Shown here: in pieces, positions 16,487 through 24,231 of the stretch | Layout: each line of letters begins with the position of its first letter | Position numbering within the stretch: position 1 is the first letter of the stretch | Source: Tyzzerella sp. UBA1042 | GTDB taxonomy: Bacteria; Bacillota; Clostridia; Lachnospirales; Anaerotignaceae | Assembly (NCBI GenBank): GCA_002316675.1 | Contig: DCDZ01000053.1 | Location: 740 to 42,272, forward strand | Direction: 5' to 3' | Length of the DNA stretch: 41,533 nt | Notes under the pieces: generated by a model | What the model was told of the DNA's origin: nothing | Seen by the model: only the letters and a program-made list of their open reading frames with translations | Databases searched by the model: none | Made by a program: the position numbers and the translations under genes

Positions 16487-18356
16487 TACACTGACCGGAG
16501 GGGATGCCAGAGTTGGGAATTGGCCCGGGGTAACGGTGGAGCGCAAGGAGGGAATTTGGAAAAAGGAAGGATATCTTTGCGTAGATTTGCCGGGGGTATA
16601 TTCCTTTTCCCCTTATACACCGGAGGAGCGGGTGGCACTGGGGTTTATCATAGAAGAAAAACCGGATGTTCTTTTACAGGTCATAGATTGCACTGCGTTG
16701 GAAAGAAGCCTATATTTGACTACACAGATCTTGGAGCTGGACTTGCCGTTGGTGGTGGCACTCAATATGCGGGAGCTGGCGCAAGCACAGGGCATTGCCA
16801 TAGAGGCTGCAACGCTTTCTGAAATATTAGGCATTCCCGTTGTGGAAATTTCAGCCATAACAGGGGAGGGACAGGCTGCATTGGCGGAGGCACTGGGGTT
16901 GGCCTTACAAAAGGGAAGAAAGGGCAAAACCATTTTGGCGCAGGACAAGCTTTGGCCGAAGCTGTTACCCTTGGTGCAGCCTTATCTGGGAAAGCCCCAA
17001 GGGCTTTTTTTAGGCATACGCAATCTGGAGCGGCAGGAAACCGTTGATTGGGAGGGGAACATTGCCGCCCTACGATATGCTTTTTCTGTTGCCTGCTGTC
17101 AAAAGGTGACAAAGCAAGGCGTGGCAAAAAGGGATGAGACGGAGCGGCTGGATGGGCTTTTTTTACATCCCCTCTTAGGCATTCCTATTTTTCTGCTGCT
17201 GATGGCTTTTCTGTTTCATATGACATTTTCCCTCTCCTTTTTTGGGACGGGCTTCCCATCTCCCGGTGTATTTTTCAAACAGGGGATGGAGTACGCCATT
17301 ACAATTTTGGGGGATATGATACTGCGTTTTTTTCCGCAAATGCCCGATTGGGGGAAGGCGTTTTTTTCGGAGGGGATTGTTGGCGGAGTGGGGAAGGCTG
17401 TGTCTTTTTTACCGCAAATTTTATGCTTGTTTTTTTGGCTTACTTTTTTAGAAGATAGCGGATATATGGCCAGAACCGCTTTTTTGCTGAATAAACCCAT
17501 GGGGTGGCTGGGGATTTCCGGCAGAGCTTTTTTGCCCCTTTTGACGGGGTTTGGATGCTCTGTTCCCGCAATGCTTGGTGCAAGAACCATGGAACGGGAG
17601 GAGAGCAGAAAAATCACAAGGCTGATCATCCCCTTTTTTTCCTGCGGTGCAAAGTTGCCCCTTTATGTATTGCTGGTTGGGACGCTGTTTCCGAAGCATG
17701 GAGGGTTGCTCTTTTTTTGTTTGTATATCGGCGGTGTTTTGGTGGGGGCTGTTTGGGCTAGAATTTTAAAGAAAAGAATTTTTTCCGGGAAGGAAGCTCC
17801 TTTTATTATGGAGATGCCAAGATACCATTGGCCAAGGGGCGATACTTTGATGCAGACTCTATATAGAAGAGGAAAGGAATATCTGATAAAAGCCGCAACG
17901 GTGATTCTTGGCGCAAGCATTCTCATTTGGCTGGCTTCCCATATGACCTTGGAGCTGGAGATGACCATGGATTCTTCGCAAAGCATATTATCCTTTATTG
18001 GGAGGGGAATTACCCCCTTTTTTACACCCTTGGGCTTTGCCGCAGGAGAGGATGGCTGGAAGGCAACGGCAGCCATTTTATCCGGCTTTGCCGCAAAAGA
18101 AGCGGTGGTTTCTACCCTTGGTGTTTTGGGCGGCGGGGAAGAACTATTTACGCCCCTATCGGCATTTTCCTTCATGGTGTTCCATCTTTTGAGCATACCC
18201 TGTGTTGCCGCGGTTTCCGCCTATTGGTTGGAAGAAAAAAGCGTGCTGCGCCTGCTGTTTGCCCTTTGCCTGTGGCTGTTCACGGCATGGATTGCCGCTT
18301 TTCTCGTCTATCATATTGGCGGAAGGCTACTGTTTGCTTTTTCCGGCCTTTTATAG
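16431..18356 (+). CDS. feoB: Ferrous iron transporter FeoB
   Basis: A membrane Fe(II) transporter with an N-terminal G domain. The G1 motif GNPNCGKS, the G2 threonine in NWPGVTVE, and G3 DLPG are intact. G5-like SAITGEG is present. The G4 position reads NMRE where FeoB proteins usually have NxxD, so the guanine-specifying Asp is replaced by Glu. From about residue 245 there are two gate regions (GFGCSVPAMLGART, then PLGFAAGEDGWKATAAILSG with FAAKEAVV) and about eight to ten hydrophobic helices. It has 641 residues, slightly short. Translation starts at TTG 16431 with AAGGAGGGG seven bases upstream, inside the feoA frame. The overlap implies coupling. It is followed by a GNAT gene after about 28 bases. 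Confidence 0.95.
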   Translation: MKKLGFIGNPNCGKSALFNTLTGGDARVGNWPGVTVERKEGIWKKEGYLCVDLPGVYSFSPYTPEERVALGFIIEEKPDVLLQVIDCTALERSLYLTTQILELDLPLVVALNMRELAQAQGIAIEAATLSEILGIPVVEISAITGEGQAALAEALGLALQKGRKGKTILAQDKLWPKLLPLVQPYLGKPQGLFLGIRNLERQETVDWEGNIAALRYAFSVACCQKVTKQGVAKRDETERLDGLFLHPLLGIPIFLLLMAFLFHMTFSLSFFGTGFPSPGVFFKQGMEYAITILGDMILRFFPQMPDWGKAFFSEGIVGGVGKAVSFLPQILCLFFWLTFLEDSGYMARTAFLLNKPMGWLGISGRAFLPLLTGFGCSVPAMLGARTMEREESRKITRLIIPFFSCGAKLPLYVLLVGTLFPKHGGLLFFCLYIGGVLVGAVWARILKKRIFSGKEAPFIMEMPRYHWPRGDTLMQTLYRRGKEYLIKAATVILGASILIWLASHMTLELEMTMDSSQSILSFIGRGITPFFTPLGFAAGEDGWKATAAILSGFAAKEAVVSTLGVLGGGEELFTPLSAFSFMVFHLLSIPCVAAVSAYWLEEKSVLRLLFALCLWLFTAWIAAFLVYHIGGRLLFAFSGLL

Positions 18357-18384
18357 TATTCTTTGTGCAAGGAGCGTGAACAGA

Positions 18385-18909
18385 ATGTTTGAAAGAATCA
18401 CAAAGATCATGTTTGATGAAATATATCCTATTCTGGAAGAGGCCTTTCCTGTGGAGGAACTGCGTGAAAAGGAAAGGCAGCGGGCGCTTTTGGAGAAGCC
18501 CCAATATCGTTTATATGGAATAAAGAGCCCCAGAGGGGCCTTGCTGGGTGCCATGGCATTGTGGGATTTTAACGATTTTGTATATGTGGAGCATTTTGCC
18601 ATTAAGCCGCCCTACCGCAATGGTGGTTTCGGTGGGAAAAGACTGATGGAAATGGTCGGGTGGTCAAGGCGTCCTGTGGTACTGGAGGTTGAGGTGCCTA
18701 TAGGGGATGTGACAAAAAGACGGGTGGGGTTTTACGAAAGACACGGATTTTTTTACAATGAATATCCCTATTTGCAGCCGCCCATGCGGCCGGGGCAAAA
18801 GATGCTGCCTCTGCGGCTTATGACAACCCCGGAAAAAATATCAGAAGATGTTTACAAAAGATATAAAAGCATGATCCACAAAATTGTTTATGAGTATGAG
18901 GAGGAATAA
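18385..18909 (+). CDS. GNAT-family N-acetyltransferase
   Basis: A probable acetyl-CoA-dependent acetyltransferase of 174 residues. The core shows the strand FVYVEHFAIKPPYRNGGFGG, whose loop corresponds to the acetyl-CoA pyrophosphate-binding motif A (R/Q-x-x-G-x-G/A), and the later segment RRVGFYERHGFFYNEYPY typical of motif B. The substrate is unknown. The frame is open 61 codons further upstream inside feoB, but ATG 18385 has AAGGAG (18369-18374) at good distance. The stop is one base before the ATG of the ROK kinase gene, so the two are coupled. Co-transcription with feoAB does not reveal its function. Confidence 0.88.
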   Translation: MFERITKIMFDEIYPILEEAFPVEELREKERQRALLEKPQYRLYGIKSPRGALLGAMALWDFNDFVYVEHFAIKPPYRNGGFGGKRLMEMVGWSRRPVVLEVEVPIGDVTKRRVGFYERHGFFYNEYPYLQPPMRPGQKMLPLRLMTTPEKISEDVYKRYKSMIHKIVYEYEEE

Positions 18910-18910
18910 T

Positions 18911-19867
18911 ATGGAGAACTGCTTTGGGATAGACATTGGCGGAACCACCGTAAAAATCGGATTTTTCTCCCGTGAAAAGGGACTTTTGGAAAAATGGGAA
19001 ATCCCTACCAGAAAAGGGCCTGAACCTACAGCGCTTTTAAAGGATATTCATGGGGAGATGGCGGATTTTTTGAAAAGGAGCGGTATCCCATGGGAGGAAT
19101 TGGAAGGTGTGGGTATGACTGCACCGGGTCCTGTGACGGAGGATGGATGCCTGCGGGGAACCGTAAATATAGGATGGGGCGACGTATTTCTTGGGAAGGA
19201 AGCCGCGGAAATTTTTGGTGTATCCCCTGTTTTTGTGGGCAATGATGCAAGGGTGGCGGCCTTGGGAGAGTATACCTATGGGGCAGGGAAAGAAACCGAC
19301 AGTCTGCTTATGGTAACACTGGGCACAGGCGTAGGTGGCGGTATTATTTTAAACGGACGCATTTTGAACGGTGTGACGGGAACCGCCGGCGAAATTGGCC
19401 ATATGACCATGAACCCTTTTGAAATATTGCCTTGCAGCTGTGGGAAAAAAGGCTGTTTGGAGCAGTATGCCTCCGCCAAGGGAATGGTTCGGGTGGCACA
19501 GGATATGTTATCCCGATGGAAAAAGCCTTCTGCCCTTCGCAGCTTTGGGACGCTTACGGCAAAGGATATTTGGGATGCTGCAAAAAATGGGGATGCGTTA
19601 GCCTTAGAGGTTGCCGAATATGTATCCCGCTTTTTGGGGATGGGGATTGCCAATGCTTGCTATATTGCAGACCCTGCCTTGGTTGTTCTGGGGGGCGGTG
19701 TTTCCAAGGCAGGACAGATTCTTTTGGATATGGTTCGGCAAAGCTATGCGCAAAATGTATTCGCCCATTGCAGGGACAGGAAGTTTGCGTTATCGGCCTT
19801 GTGGAACGACGCCGGGATTTATGGGGCGGCAGCCATGGTGTTTCAGCAAGGTACCTTTTGCGATTAG
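18911..19867 (+). CDS. ROK-family sugar kinase, glucokinase-like
   Basis: Phosphorylates a hexose, most likely glucose, with ATP in the cytoplasm. The 318-residue protein has the phosphate-binding N-terminal motif GIDIGGTTVKIG, the catalytic Asp in VGNDARVAALGE, the second phosphate motif GTGVGGGIILNG, the ROK signature start GEIGHMTM, and the zinc site CSCGKKGCLEQYAS. ATG 18911 follows GAGGAGG in the end of the preceding GNAT gene. No DNA-binding N-terminus is present, so it is a kinase rather than a NagC/XylR-type repressor. A substrate other than glucose (N-acetylmannosamine, fructose) cannot be excluded. Confidence 0.92.
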   Translation: MENCFGIDIGGTTVKIGFFSREKGLLEKWEIPTRKGPEPTALLKDIHGEMADFLKRSGIPWEELEGVGMTAPGPVTEDGCLRGTVNIGWGDVFLGKEAAEIFGVSPVFVGNDARVAALGEYTYGAGKETDSLLMVTLGTGVGGGIILNGRILNGVTGTAGEIGHMTMNPFEILPCSCGKKGCLEQYASAKGMVRVAQDMLSRWKKPSALRSFGTLTAKDIWDAAKNGDALALEVAEYVSRFLGMGIANACYIADPALVVLGGGVSKAGQILLDMVRQSYAQNVFAHCRDRKFALSALWNDAGIYGAAAMVFQQGTFCD

Positions 19868-20076
19868 CGGAATTGAATATAAATGACAGGTTAAAAGCAT
19901 TAAATTCTTGTGAAAATAGACAGTTTTCTGTTTTTCCTAGAAAAAATTTCAAAAACAAGAGGATTTTTTAGGAAATTGGAGAATACTAATTACAAGCAAA
20001 TAGAAAACGCTATTTGTTCAAAACTTTATAGTTCAAATCCAGAGATATTTCAACCAGTATAAAGGGGGAGATTGCA

Positions 20077-20493
20077 ATGGTACAGATTCTTGCAGGCGAA
20101 AAAGGTGTTGGAAAGACAAAGCGTCTCATTGCTTTGGCAAATGAGGCAAGCAAGGAAGCCAATGGCTGTGTTGTGTTTGTGGATGACGATAACAGTCGGA
20201 TGTACGATCTTCATTACAGCGTGCGATTTGTGGATGCACCAAAGTTTATTATGCAAAACACACAAGTATTTCGAGGCTTTGTGTGCGGCATACTCTCTCA
20301 AAATAGTGACATTGAAAAAATATATATTGATGGATTGAATCATATTATGGATAAAGTAAGTGAAAAGGAGTTTATTACTTTTATTAATCAATTAGAGGCC
20401 CTTTCAAAAGATGCGGAAACAGAGTTTACAATGATTATCAGCCGTAAGGAAGAGGAGCTTCCTACAGAGTTACAGCCGTATCTTGCAAAATAA
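20077..20493 (+). CDS. Small P-loop ATPase-like protein, function unknown
   Basis: A 138-residue protein beginning with a Walker A-like motif in AGEKGVGKTKRL. This is followed by a strand ending in acidic residues, VVFVDDDNSR, and a Walker B-like strand IEKIYIDGLNHI. It lacks the domains of a complete transporter or motor and is shorter than typical P-loop families, suggesting a minimal NTPase. I recall conserved hypothetical proteins of this type in Clostridia, without known function. The ATG follows AAAGGGGGAG. It is alone between the ROK gene and a clear terminator. Confidence 0.82.
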   Translation: MVQILAGEKGVGKTKRLIALANEASKEANGCVVFVDDDNSRMYDLHYSVRFVDAPKFIMQNTQVFRGFVCGILSQNSDIEKIYIDGLNHIMDKVSEKEFITFINQLEALSKDAETEFTMIISRKEEELPTELQPYLAK

Positions 20494-20506
20494 AATGTGA
20501 ATATAG

Positions 20507-20541
20507 AACGGTCAACCAAGAAAAAAGGTTGGCCGTTTTTT
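20507..20541 (+). terminator. Terminator after the small P-loop gene
   Basis: AACGGTCAACC (20507-20517) pairs with GGTTGGCCGTT (20527-20537), with one G-U pair, followed by TTTT. Confidence 0.85.
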
Positions 20542-20602
20542 GTTGGGGATTGCCTGAAAGGCTGTCAATATCTTAAAAAAATCTTAAATCCTTACAAAAG
20601 CA

Positions 20603-20631
20603 TTGTAATCCTTGCAATAAATTAGTAAAAT
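20603..20631 (+). promoter_or_regulatory. Possible promoter of the MerR-like/RDD gene
   Basis: TTGTAA (20603-20608), 17-bp spacer, TAAAAT (20626-20631). Nearby TTACAA/TTGTAA sequences at 20593-20637 form loosely repeated half-sites. The ATG is 136 bp downstream, so this is a moderate call. Confidence 0.4.
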
Positions 20632-20766
20632 TTTACAATGGTATATAAAATTTGGAAGAGGCTTTCCTCCTTTGAACCCCATGGGGCAGAGCGTTTTCAT
20701 CGCAAGATTCACTATAAGAACTATATTTTTGCTATATTTAATAGGGACATCAAAAGGGGGAAACGT

Positions 20767-22185
20767 ATGACGAAGGAAGAGATGAGTGCGCTTTATCATG
20801 TGGATATAGAAAAAATAGAGCGATTTCGCAGGTTGGATTTGATTGGGCCAAAGCGTCAAGAGGATGGGAGCTTTCTCTATTTTCAGGAAGATGGAGAGAT
20901 GCTTCAGAGGCTTGTGGTGCTGGAGGTATTGGGCTTTTCCGAAATCGATTTTACCCATTTAAAATATAAAGATAAGACGCTGGAGACATTGCTGCAAACG
21001 CGGCTTCACAAGCTGGAGGGTTGCTTGGGAAAGGAGATATGCAGGCAGATTCTTGAAGAGGGTGCAGATTTACATAGCTTTGCCGCAGAAAAGTATTTGG
21101 AACAGTTGAATAACCACACTACGGAAACGGTTCTGCGTATTAAGCCGGGGTTTCGGAATCATGCTTTTCGCCCATGGCGCAGGTATTTTGCAAGAGGGTT
21201 GGATGTGTGTCTTTATGGAATTATTTGGTATATATTGCTTGGGTATGTGCTGCATATAAATTTAACAAAGGATAGCCTGGGTCTGGATGCGGCTGGCTGG
21301 ATTGTGACTGCTGTGCTCATGATATTGATAGAGCCGATTTTGCTGAATCGTTTTGGCACTACCTTTGGAAAGTGGGTTTTTGGATTAAAAATAGAGAAGG
21401 CGGACGGAACCCGTCTTTCTTATGGCGAAGGCTTACACCGCACATGGGTTATGTTTGGAAAAGGCAGCGGATATGGGATTCCTATTTATAATCTGGTTCG
21501 TAACTATAAAAGCTATAAGCTATGTAAGGAAGAGGAAATACAGCCTTGGGATGAAGGCCTCTCTTATACGATCAAGGATACAAAAGGGTATCGTATTGCG
21601 GCCTTCCTTGCATTTAATATTTTTTTCGTTTTTATCGTTGTGGTATTGTTGATGGGGCAGATGCTGCCTCCCAACCGGGGAGACATTACACTGGAAGAAT
21701 TTGCGGAAAACTATAATTATTTTTGCAACTATTTTGAGTATAAAGAGAACTGGTACATGGATGCATCGGGCAATCTTATAGAACGGCCTGATGAGAGGAG
21801 TGTCGTCATAAATCTGGGAAGCGGAGAATCTCCAAAGCTGAACTATCAAGTGGAAAATGGGATTTTGACGGGTGTTTCCTTTGTTTATGAGGTGAAAGAT
21901 GAAGAAGTTTTTTCTCAGCCGGAGCGGATAGAGAAGTCTCTTTTGGGTTTTGCTTTTGGCAGCACGGATAAGGAAGTGGGACTGATTTGGAATTCCGGAG
22001 ATTCTATTTTGACAAGCGTGCTTTATGCTGAAAATTTTGATCTTTCCGTTGGGAATATGAGATATTTCAGTACTGTAGAGAAAGAAGGCTATGAGGAAGA
22101 TCGCATTTATTTAATCCCTCTGGAGGGGGCGGCGGAGTCTTACTATAAAATGGAATTTTCTGTAACAAGGGAAGACCAACCATAA
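20767..22185 (+). CDS. MerR-like DNA-binding domain fused to an RDD membrane domain
   Basis: A 472-residue protein with an unusual architecture. Residues 1-65 resemble a MerR-type helix-turn-helix and wing (EEMSALYHVDIEKIERFRRL, then DLIGP, SFLYFQEDGEML). Residues 66-125 are helical. Residues 135-300 are an RDD membrane domain, with the signature Arg/Asp block RRYFARGLDVCLYGIIW, the segment GTTFGKWVFGLKI, the closing WDEG, and three or four hydrophobic helices. Residues 300-472 follow the last helix (VFIVVVLLMGQML) and are rich in aromatic and acidic residues, probably extracytoplasmic. It may be a membrane-tethered regulator sensing an outside or membrane signal; this is inference. ATG 20767 follows AAAGGGGGAAA. 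The gene is isolated, with terminators on both sides. Confidence 0.85.
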   Translation: MTKEEMSALYHVDIEKIERFRRLDLIGPKRQEDGSFLYFQEDGEMLQRLVVLEVLGFSEIDFTHLKYKDKTLETLLQTRLHKLEGCLGKEICRQILEEGADLHSFAAEKYLEQLNNHTTETVLRIKPGFRNHAFRPWRRYFARGLDVCLYGIIWYILLGYVLHINLTKDSLGLDAAGWIVTAVLMILIEPILLNRFGTTFGKWVFGLKIEKADGTRLSYGEGLHRTWVMFGKGSGYGIPIYNLVRNYKSYKLCKEEEIQPWDEGLSYTIKDTKGYRIAAFLAFNIFFVFIVVVLLMGQMLPPNRGDITLEEFAENYNYFCNYFEYKENWYMDASGNLIERPDERSVVINLGSGESPKLNYQVENGILTGVSFVYEVKDEEVFSQPERIEKSLLGFAFGSTDKEVGLIWNSGDSILTSVLYAENFDLSVGNMRYFSTVEKEGYEEDRIYLIPLEGAAESYYKMEFSVTREDQP

Positions 22186-22210
22186 TATGCCCAAAGGGTC
22201 TTTACAACAA

Positions 22211-22247
22211 AAAAAGGGTGTCGGCATTTTGTCGGCACCCTTTTCGT
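22211..22247. terminator. Bidirectional terminator (GTCGGCACCC type)
   Basis: AAAAAGGGTGTCGGC (22211-22225) pairs with GTCGGCACCCTTTT (22231-22244), including two G-U pairs. The right arm is the same sequence as in the terminator at 27194-27222. It separates the RDD gene from convergent luxS. Confidence 0.88.
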
Positions 22248-22289
22248 ATATATATGGCACTGCCGGTTTTTATTATATAAAATAGAAAA

Positions 22290-22775
22290 TCATCCGTTTT
22301 GCCGCGGATAAATCATATTTTCTTCTTTCAGGCAGGATAAAACCTCATCCAGGAATTTTTTGGACTCCAATTTTGTGATTTCCAAGTTATGGTCTAAGTA
22401 GTTTCCGCACATTTCTGCTTTTGCCGCAGGCAGTTCCCCGGTAAAGCTGCTCATATAGGCATAGCATTCCTGCATAACGTCTGCCACGTCGGCGGATTCC
22501 AAATCACCCTTAAAAATGGCATACATACCAGTGCGGCATCCCATGGGGCCGATATAAATGGTTTTCTCTGCCCAAAGAGGATGGCTGCGGAAGAAGGTAG
22601 CCATCAAATGCTCCAGTGTGTGCATAACGGCGGTATCGATGACCATTTCCCGATTAGGCTCTTTCATGCGAATATCAAAGGTGGTTAATAGCCCATTTCC
22701 AACGGTATCCTTTCTGGATACATAAATTCCTCTTAATAATCTATTGTGATCAATGCCAAAGCTGGTTACATCCAT
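22290..22775 (-). CDS. luxS: S-ribosylhomocysteine lyase LuxS
   Basis: Cleaves S-ribosylhomocysteine to homocysteine and the autoinducer-2 precursor DPD, linking methyl-cycle recycling to AI-2 signalling. The 161-residue protein has the metal site HTLEH (His52, His56) with catalytic Glu55, the catalytic Cys80 in IGPMGCRTGMY, and the third metal ligand Cys123 in AEMCGNYLDHNL. All are intact. ATG 22775 follows GAAAGGAGAG. It is a single gene on the minus strand with its own promoter and a terminator, without pfs or metK beside it. Confidence 0.97.
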   Translation of the reverse strand: MDVTSFGIDHNRLLRGIYVSRKDTVGNGLLTTFDIRMKEPNREMVIDTAVMHTLEHLMATFFRSHPLWAEKTIYIGPMGCRTGMYAIFKGDLESADVADVMQECYAYMSSFTGELPAAKAEMCGNYLDHNLEITKLESKKFLDEVLSCLKEENMIYPRQNG

Positions 22776-22811
22776 GATTTTTCTCTCCTTTCAATGCTCT
22801 TGAACAAGGTC

Positions 22812-22840
22812 ATTTTACCTGTTTTCCGGTGTAATTTCAA
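22812..22840 (-). promoter_or_regulatory. luxS promoter
   Basis: Minus-strand TTGAAA (22840-22835), 17-bp spacer, TAAAAT (22817-22812), 37 bp before the ATG. Confidence 0.7.
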
Positions 22841-22861
22841 GGAGAATTTTCTATGGCAGGG

Positions 22862-22907
22862 TTGATTGTATGGAGGTTTTGCAGTAAAATGTACTATATT
22901 ATGTACA
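22862..22907 (+). promoter_or_regulatory. Promoter of the HD-domain gene with start-site dyad
   Basis: TTGATT (22862-22867), 17-bp spacer, TAAAAT (22885-22890). Immediately at the expected transcription start lies the dyad TGTAC-TATATTAT-GTACA (22890-22907), a position suited to repression. The regulator is unknown. Confidence 0.55.
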
Positions 22908-22932
22908 AATACACACAAAAAGGAGAATGTAT

Positions 22933-23496
22933 ATGGCAAGGAAAATAACAAGAGATGAAGCTTGGGAAATACTGACAAAATATAACAAGGAACCGTTTCA
23001 CCTTCGTCATGGGGAAACCGTCGAGGGCGCAATGCGCTATTTTGCAAGAGAACTTGGGTATGGCGCAGAAGAGGACTTTTGGGGCATTGTAGGGCTTTTG
23101 CACGATTTGGATTTTGAAATGTATCCCCAGGAGCATTGCATTAAATGTCAAGAAATAATGAAGGAGCATGATTTGGAGGAACGTCTGATTCATGCGGTTG
23201 CAAGCCATGGCTATGGTATTTGCTGTGATGTGGAGCCTACCCACGAAATGGAAAAGGTGCTGTTTGCCGTAGATGAACTGACGGGTTTAATCGGTGCGGC
23301 GGCGTTGATGCGTCCCTCCAAAAGTGTGCAGGATATGGAGCTGAAGTCTATTAAGAAGAAATTTAAAGATAAAGGCTTCGCCGCAGGCTGTGACCGGGAG
23401 GTTATCAGAAGAGGTGCGGAACAGCTGGGTTGGGAGTTGGATGATTTGATGATAAGAACCTTAGAGGCCATGAAGGACGATCCTAGAAATAAATAA
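22933..23496 (+). CDS. HD-domain protein, predicted phosphohydrolase
   Basis: A 187-residue cytoplasmic protein with the metal-binding HD pattern: His in FHLRHGETVEG, the doublet in GLLHDLDFEMYPQEH, and a downstream VASHGYG and AVDELTGLIGAA. The last block matches HDIG-related predicted hydrolases of Firmicutes. The substrate is unknown; nucleotides or signalling molecules are typical of the superfamily. Two starts exist: ATG 22927 lies too close to AAAAAGGAGA, so ATG 22933 (MARKI) is preferred. It is divergent from luxS and not part of a longer operon. Confidence 0.88.
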   Translation: MARKITRDEAWEILTKYNKEPFHLRHGETVEGAMRYFARELGYGAEEDFWGIVGLLHDLDFEMYPQEHCIKCQEIMKEHDLEERLIHAVASHGYGICCDVEPTHEMEKVLFAVDELTGLIGAAALMRPSKSVQDMELKSIKKKFKDKGFAAGCDREVIRRGAEQLGWELDDLMIRTLEAMKDDPRNK

Positions 23497-23931
23497 AATG
23501 AAGGGGTAGGATTGTGCTGAGAACCATAAACTGCTGAAATGGTTTCTTCATAAGGATGAAAATCACACAAGAGACATATTATTTTGCATGGTGGCGTCTT
23601 TGCATTTAGATAAGAGGTATTCAATTTTGTTAAAAAATGGATAAAGGAAAGCTTCTTTTTGAAAAGCATTCTCCATTTTGATATTTTATTGCATATAGTT
23701 GTTTTATGAGGAAGTTCAGCTTTCTTTTTTAGAAAAAAAGAGGGTTTTGCCATCTTTTGTTGTACAAAATTACCTAATTTGGAGTAAAAAATAAATAAGT
23801 AATCATTTTTCACGGCATTCTATTTCGTTTAGAATGCCATATTTTTTTGGGTAAGAACTTAAAATTAGAGTAATATTTATTTTCATTGGGGACACAATAA
23901 TATCGAAATCAGAGTAAAGGAGGGAAAACCG
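23497..23931. other. Intergenic region between the HD gene and the DUF1540 gene
   Basis: This 435-bp region has a loose hairpin at about 23520-23550 (AGAACCAT/ATGGTTTCT) and a strong terminator at 23814-23848. A minus-strand frame crossing it (23211-23813) runs antisense through the HD gene and lacks a ribosome site, so it is not a gene. I see nothing else recognisable. Confidence 0.5.
23814..23848 (+). terminator. Rho-independent terminator
   Basis: GGCATTCTA (23814-23822) pairs perfectly with TAGAATGCC (23830-23838), followed by ATATTTTTTT. It lies more than 300 bp past the HD gene stop, so the transcript it ends has a long untranslated 3' part or an unrecognised small RNA. Confidence 0.8.
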
Positions 23932-24093
23932 ATGGAAAAATGTAATGAATGTATTAGATGTACAGTGGATAAATGTAGACATCATCATAACGCAAAAAAC
24001 TACTGTACACTAGAAACAATTCAAGTTGGTACTCATGAAGGAAATCCTACCATGGATCAGTGTACAGACTGTCAATCCTTCACAATAAAGTAA
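23932..24093 (+). CDS. Cysteine-rich mini-protein, DUF1540-type
   Basis: A 53-residue protein read directly from the sequence, with seven cysteines in the pattern CNEC-IRC-...-C near the N-terminus, a C-x-L-E-T-I-Q-V block, and a closing CTDCQSF. This is the pattern of DUF1540 domains, small presumed metal-binding proteins of Firmicutes that are often sporulation-related or stress-related; the role is unproven. The ATG follows AAAGGAGGG at ideal distance. The gene is flanked by terminators on both sides, so it is a stand-alone unit. Confidence 0.85.
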   Translation: MEKCNECIRCTVDKCRHHHNAKNYCTLETIQVGTHEGNPTMDQCTDCQSFTIK

Positions 24094-24115
24094 GATAACC
24101 GGTTATTTTTTGATA

Positions 24116-24160
24116 GCGGACTTCTTTTTATGGATGATCGTAAAAGGGAGTCCGCCTTTC
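24116..24160 (+). terminator. Terminator after the DUF1540 gene
   Basis: GCGGACTTCTTTTTA (24116-24130) pairs with TAAAAGGGAGTCCGC (24141-24155), followed by CTTTCT. The T-run is weak but the stem is long. Confidence 0.7.
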
Positions 24161-24231
24161 TACATTCCATGGAAATTCCCTTGCTAGAATGAGCCTTGTT
24201 GGCGTAAAATAGGAATGAGGTGATTTCAAAT

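Noticed and set aside
20025..20050. TTCAAATCC resembling a tRNA T-loop
   Set aside because: No cloverleaf arms or anticodon stem could be placed around it.
23211..23813. 200-codon minus-strand frame antisense to the HD-domain gene
   Set aside because: It starts at GTG without a ribosome site, and half of it mirrors a well-supported gene; the composition is typical of a shadow frame.
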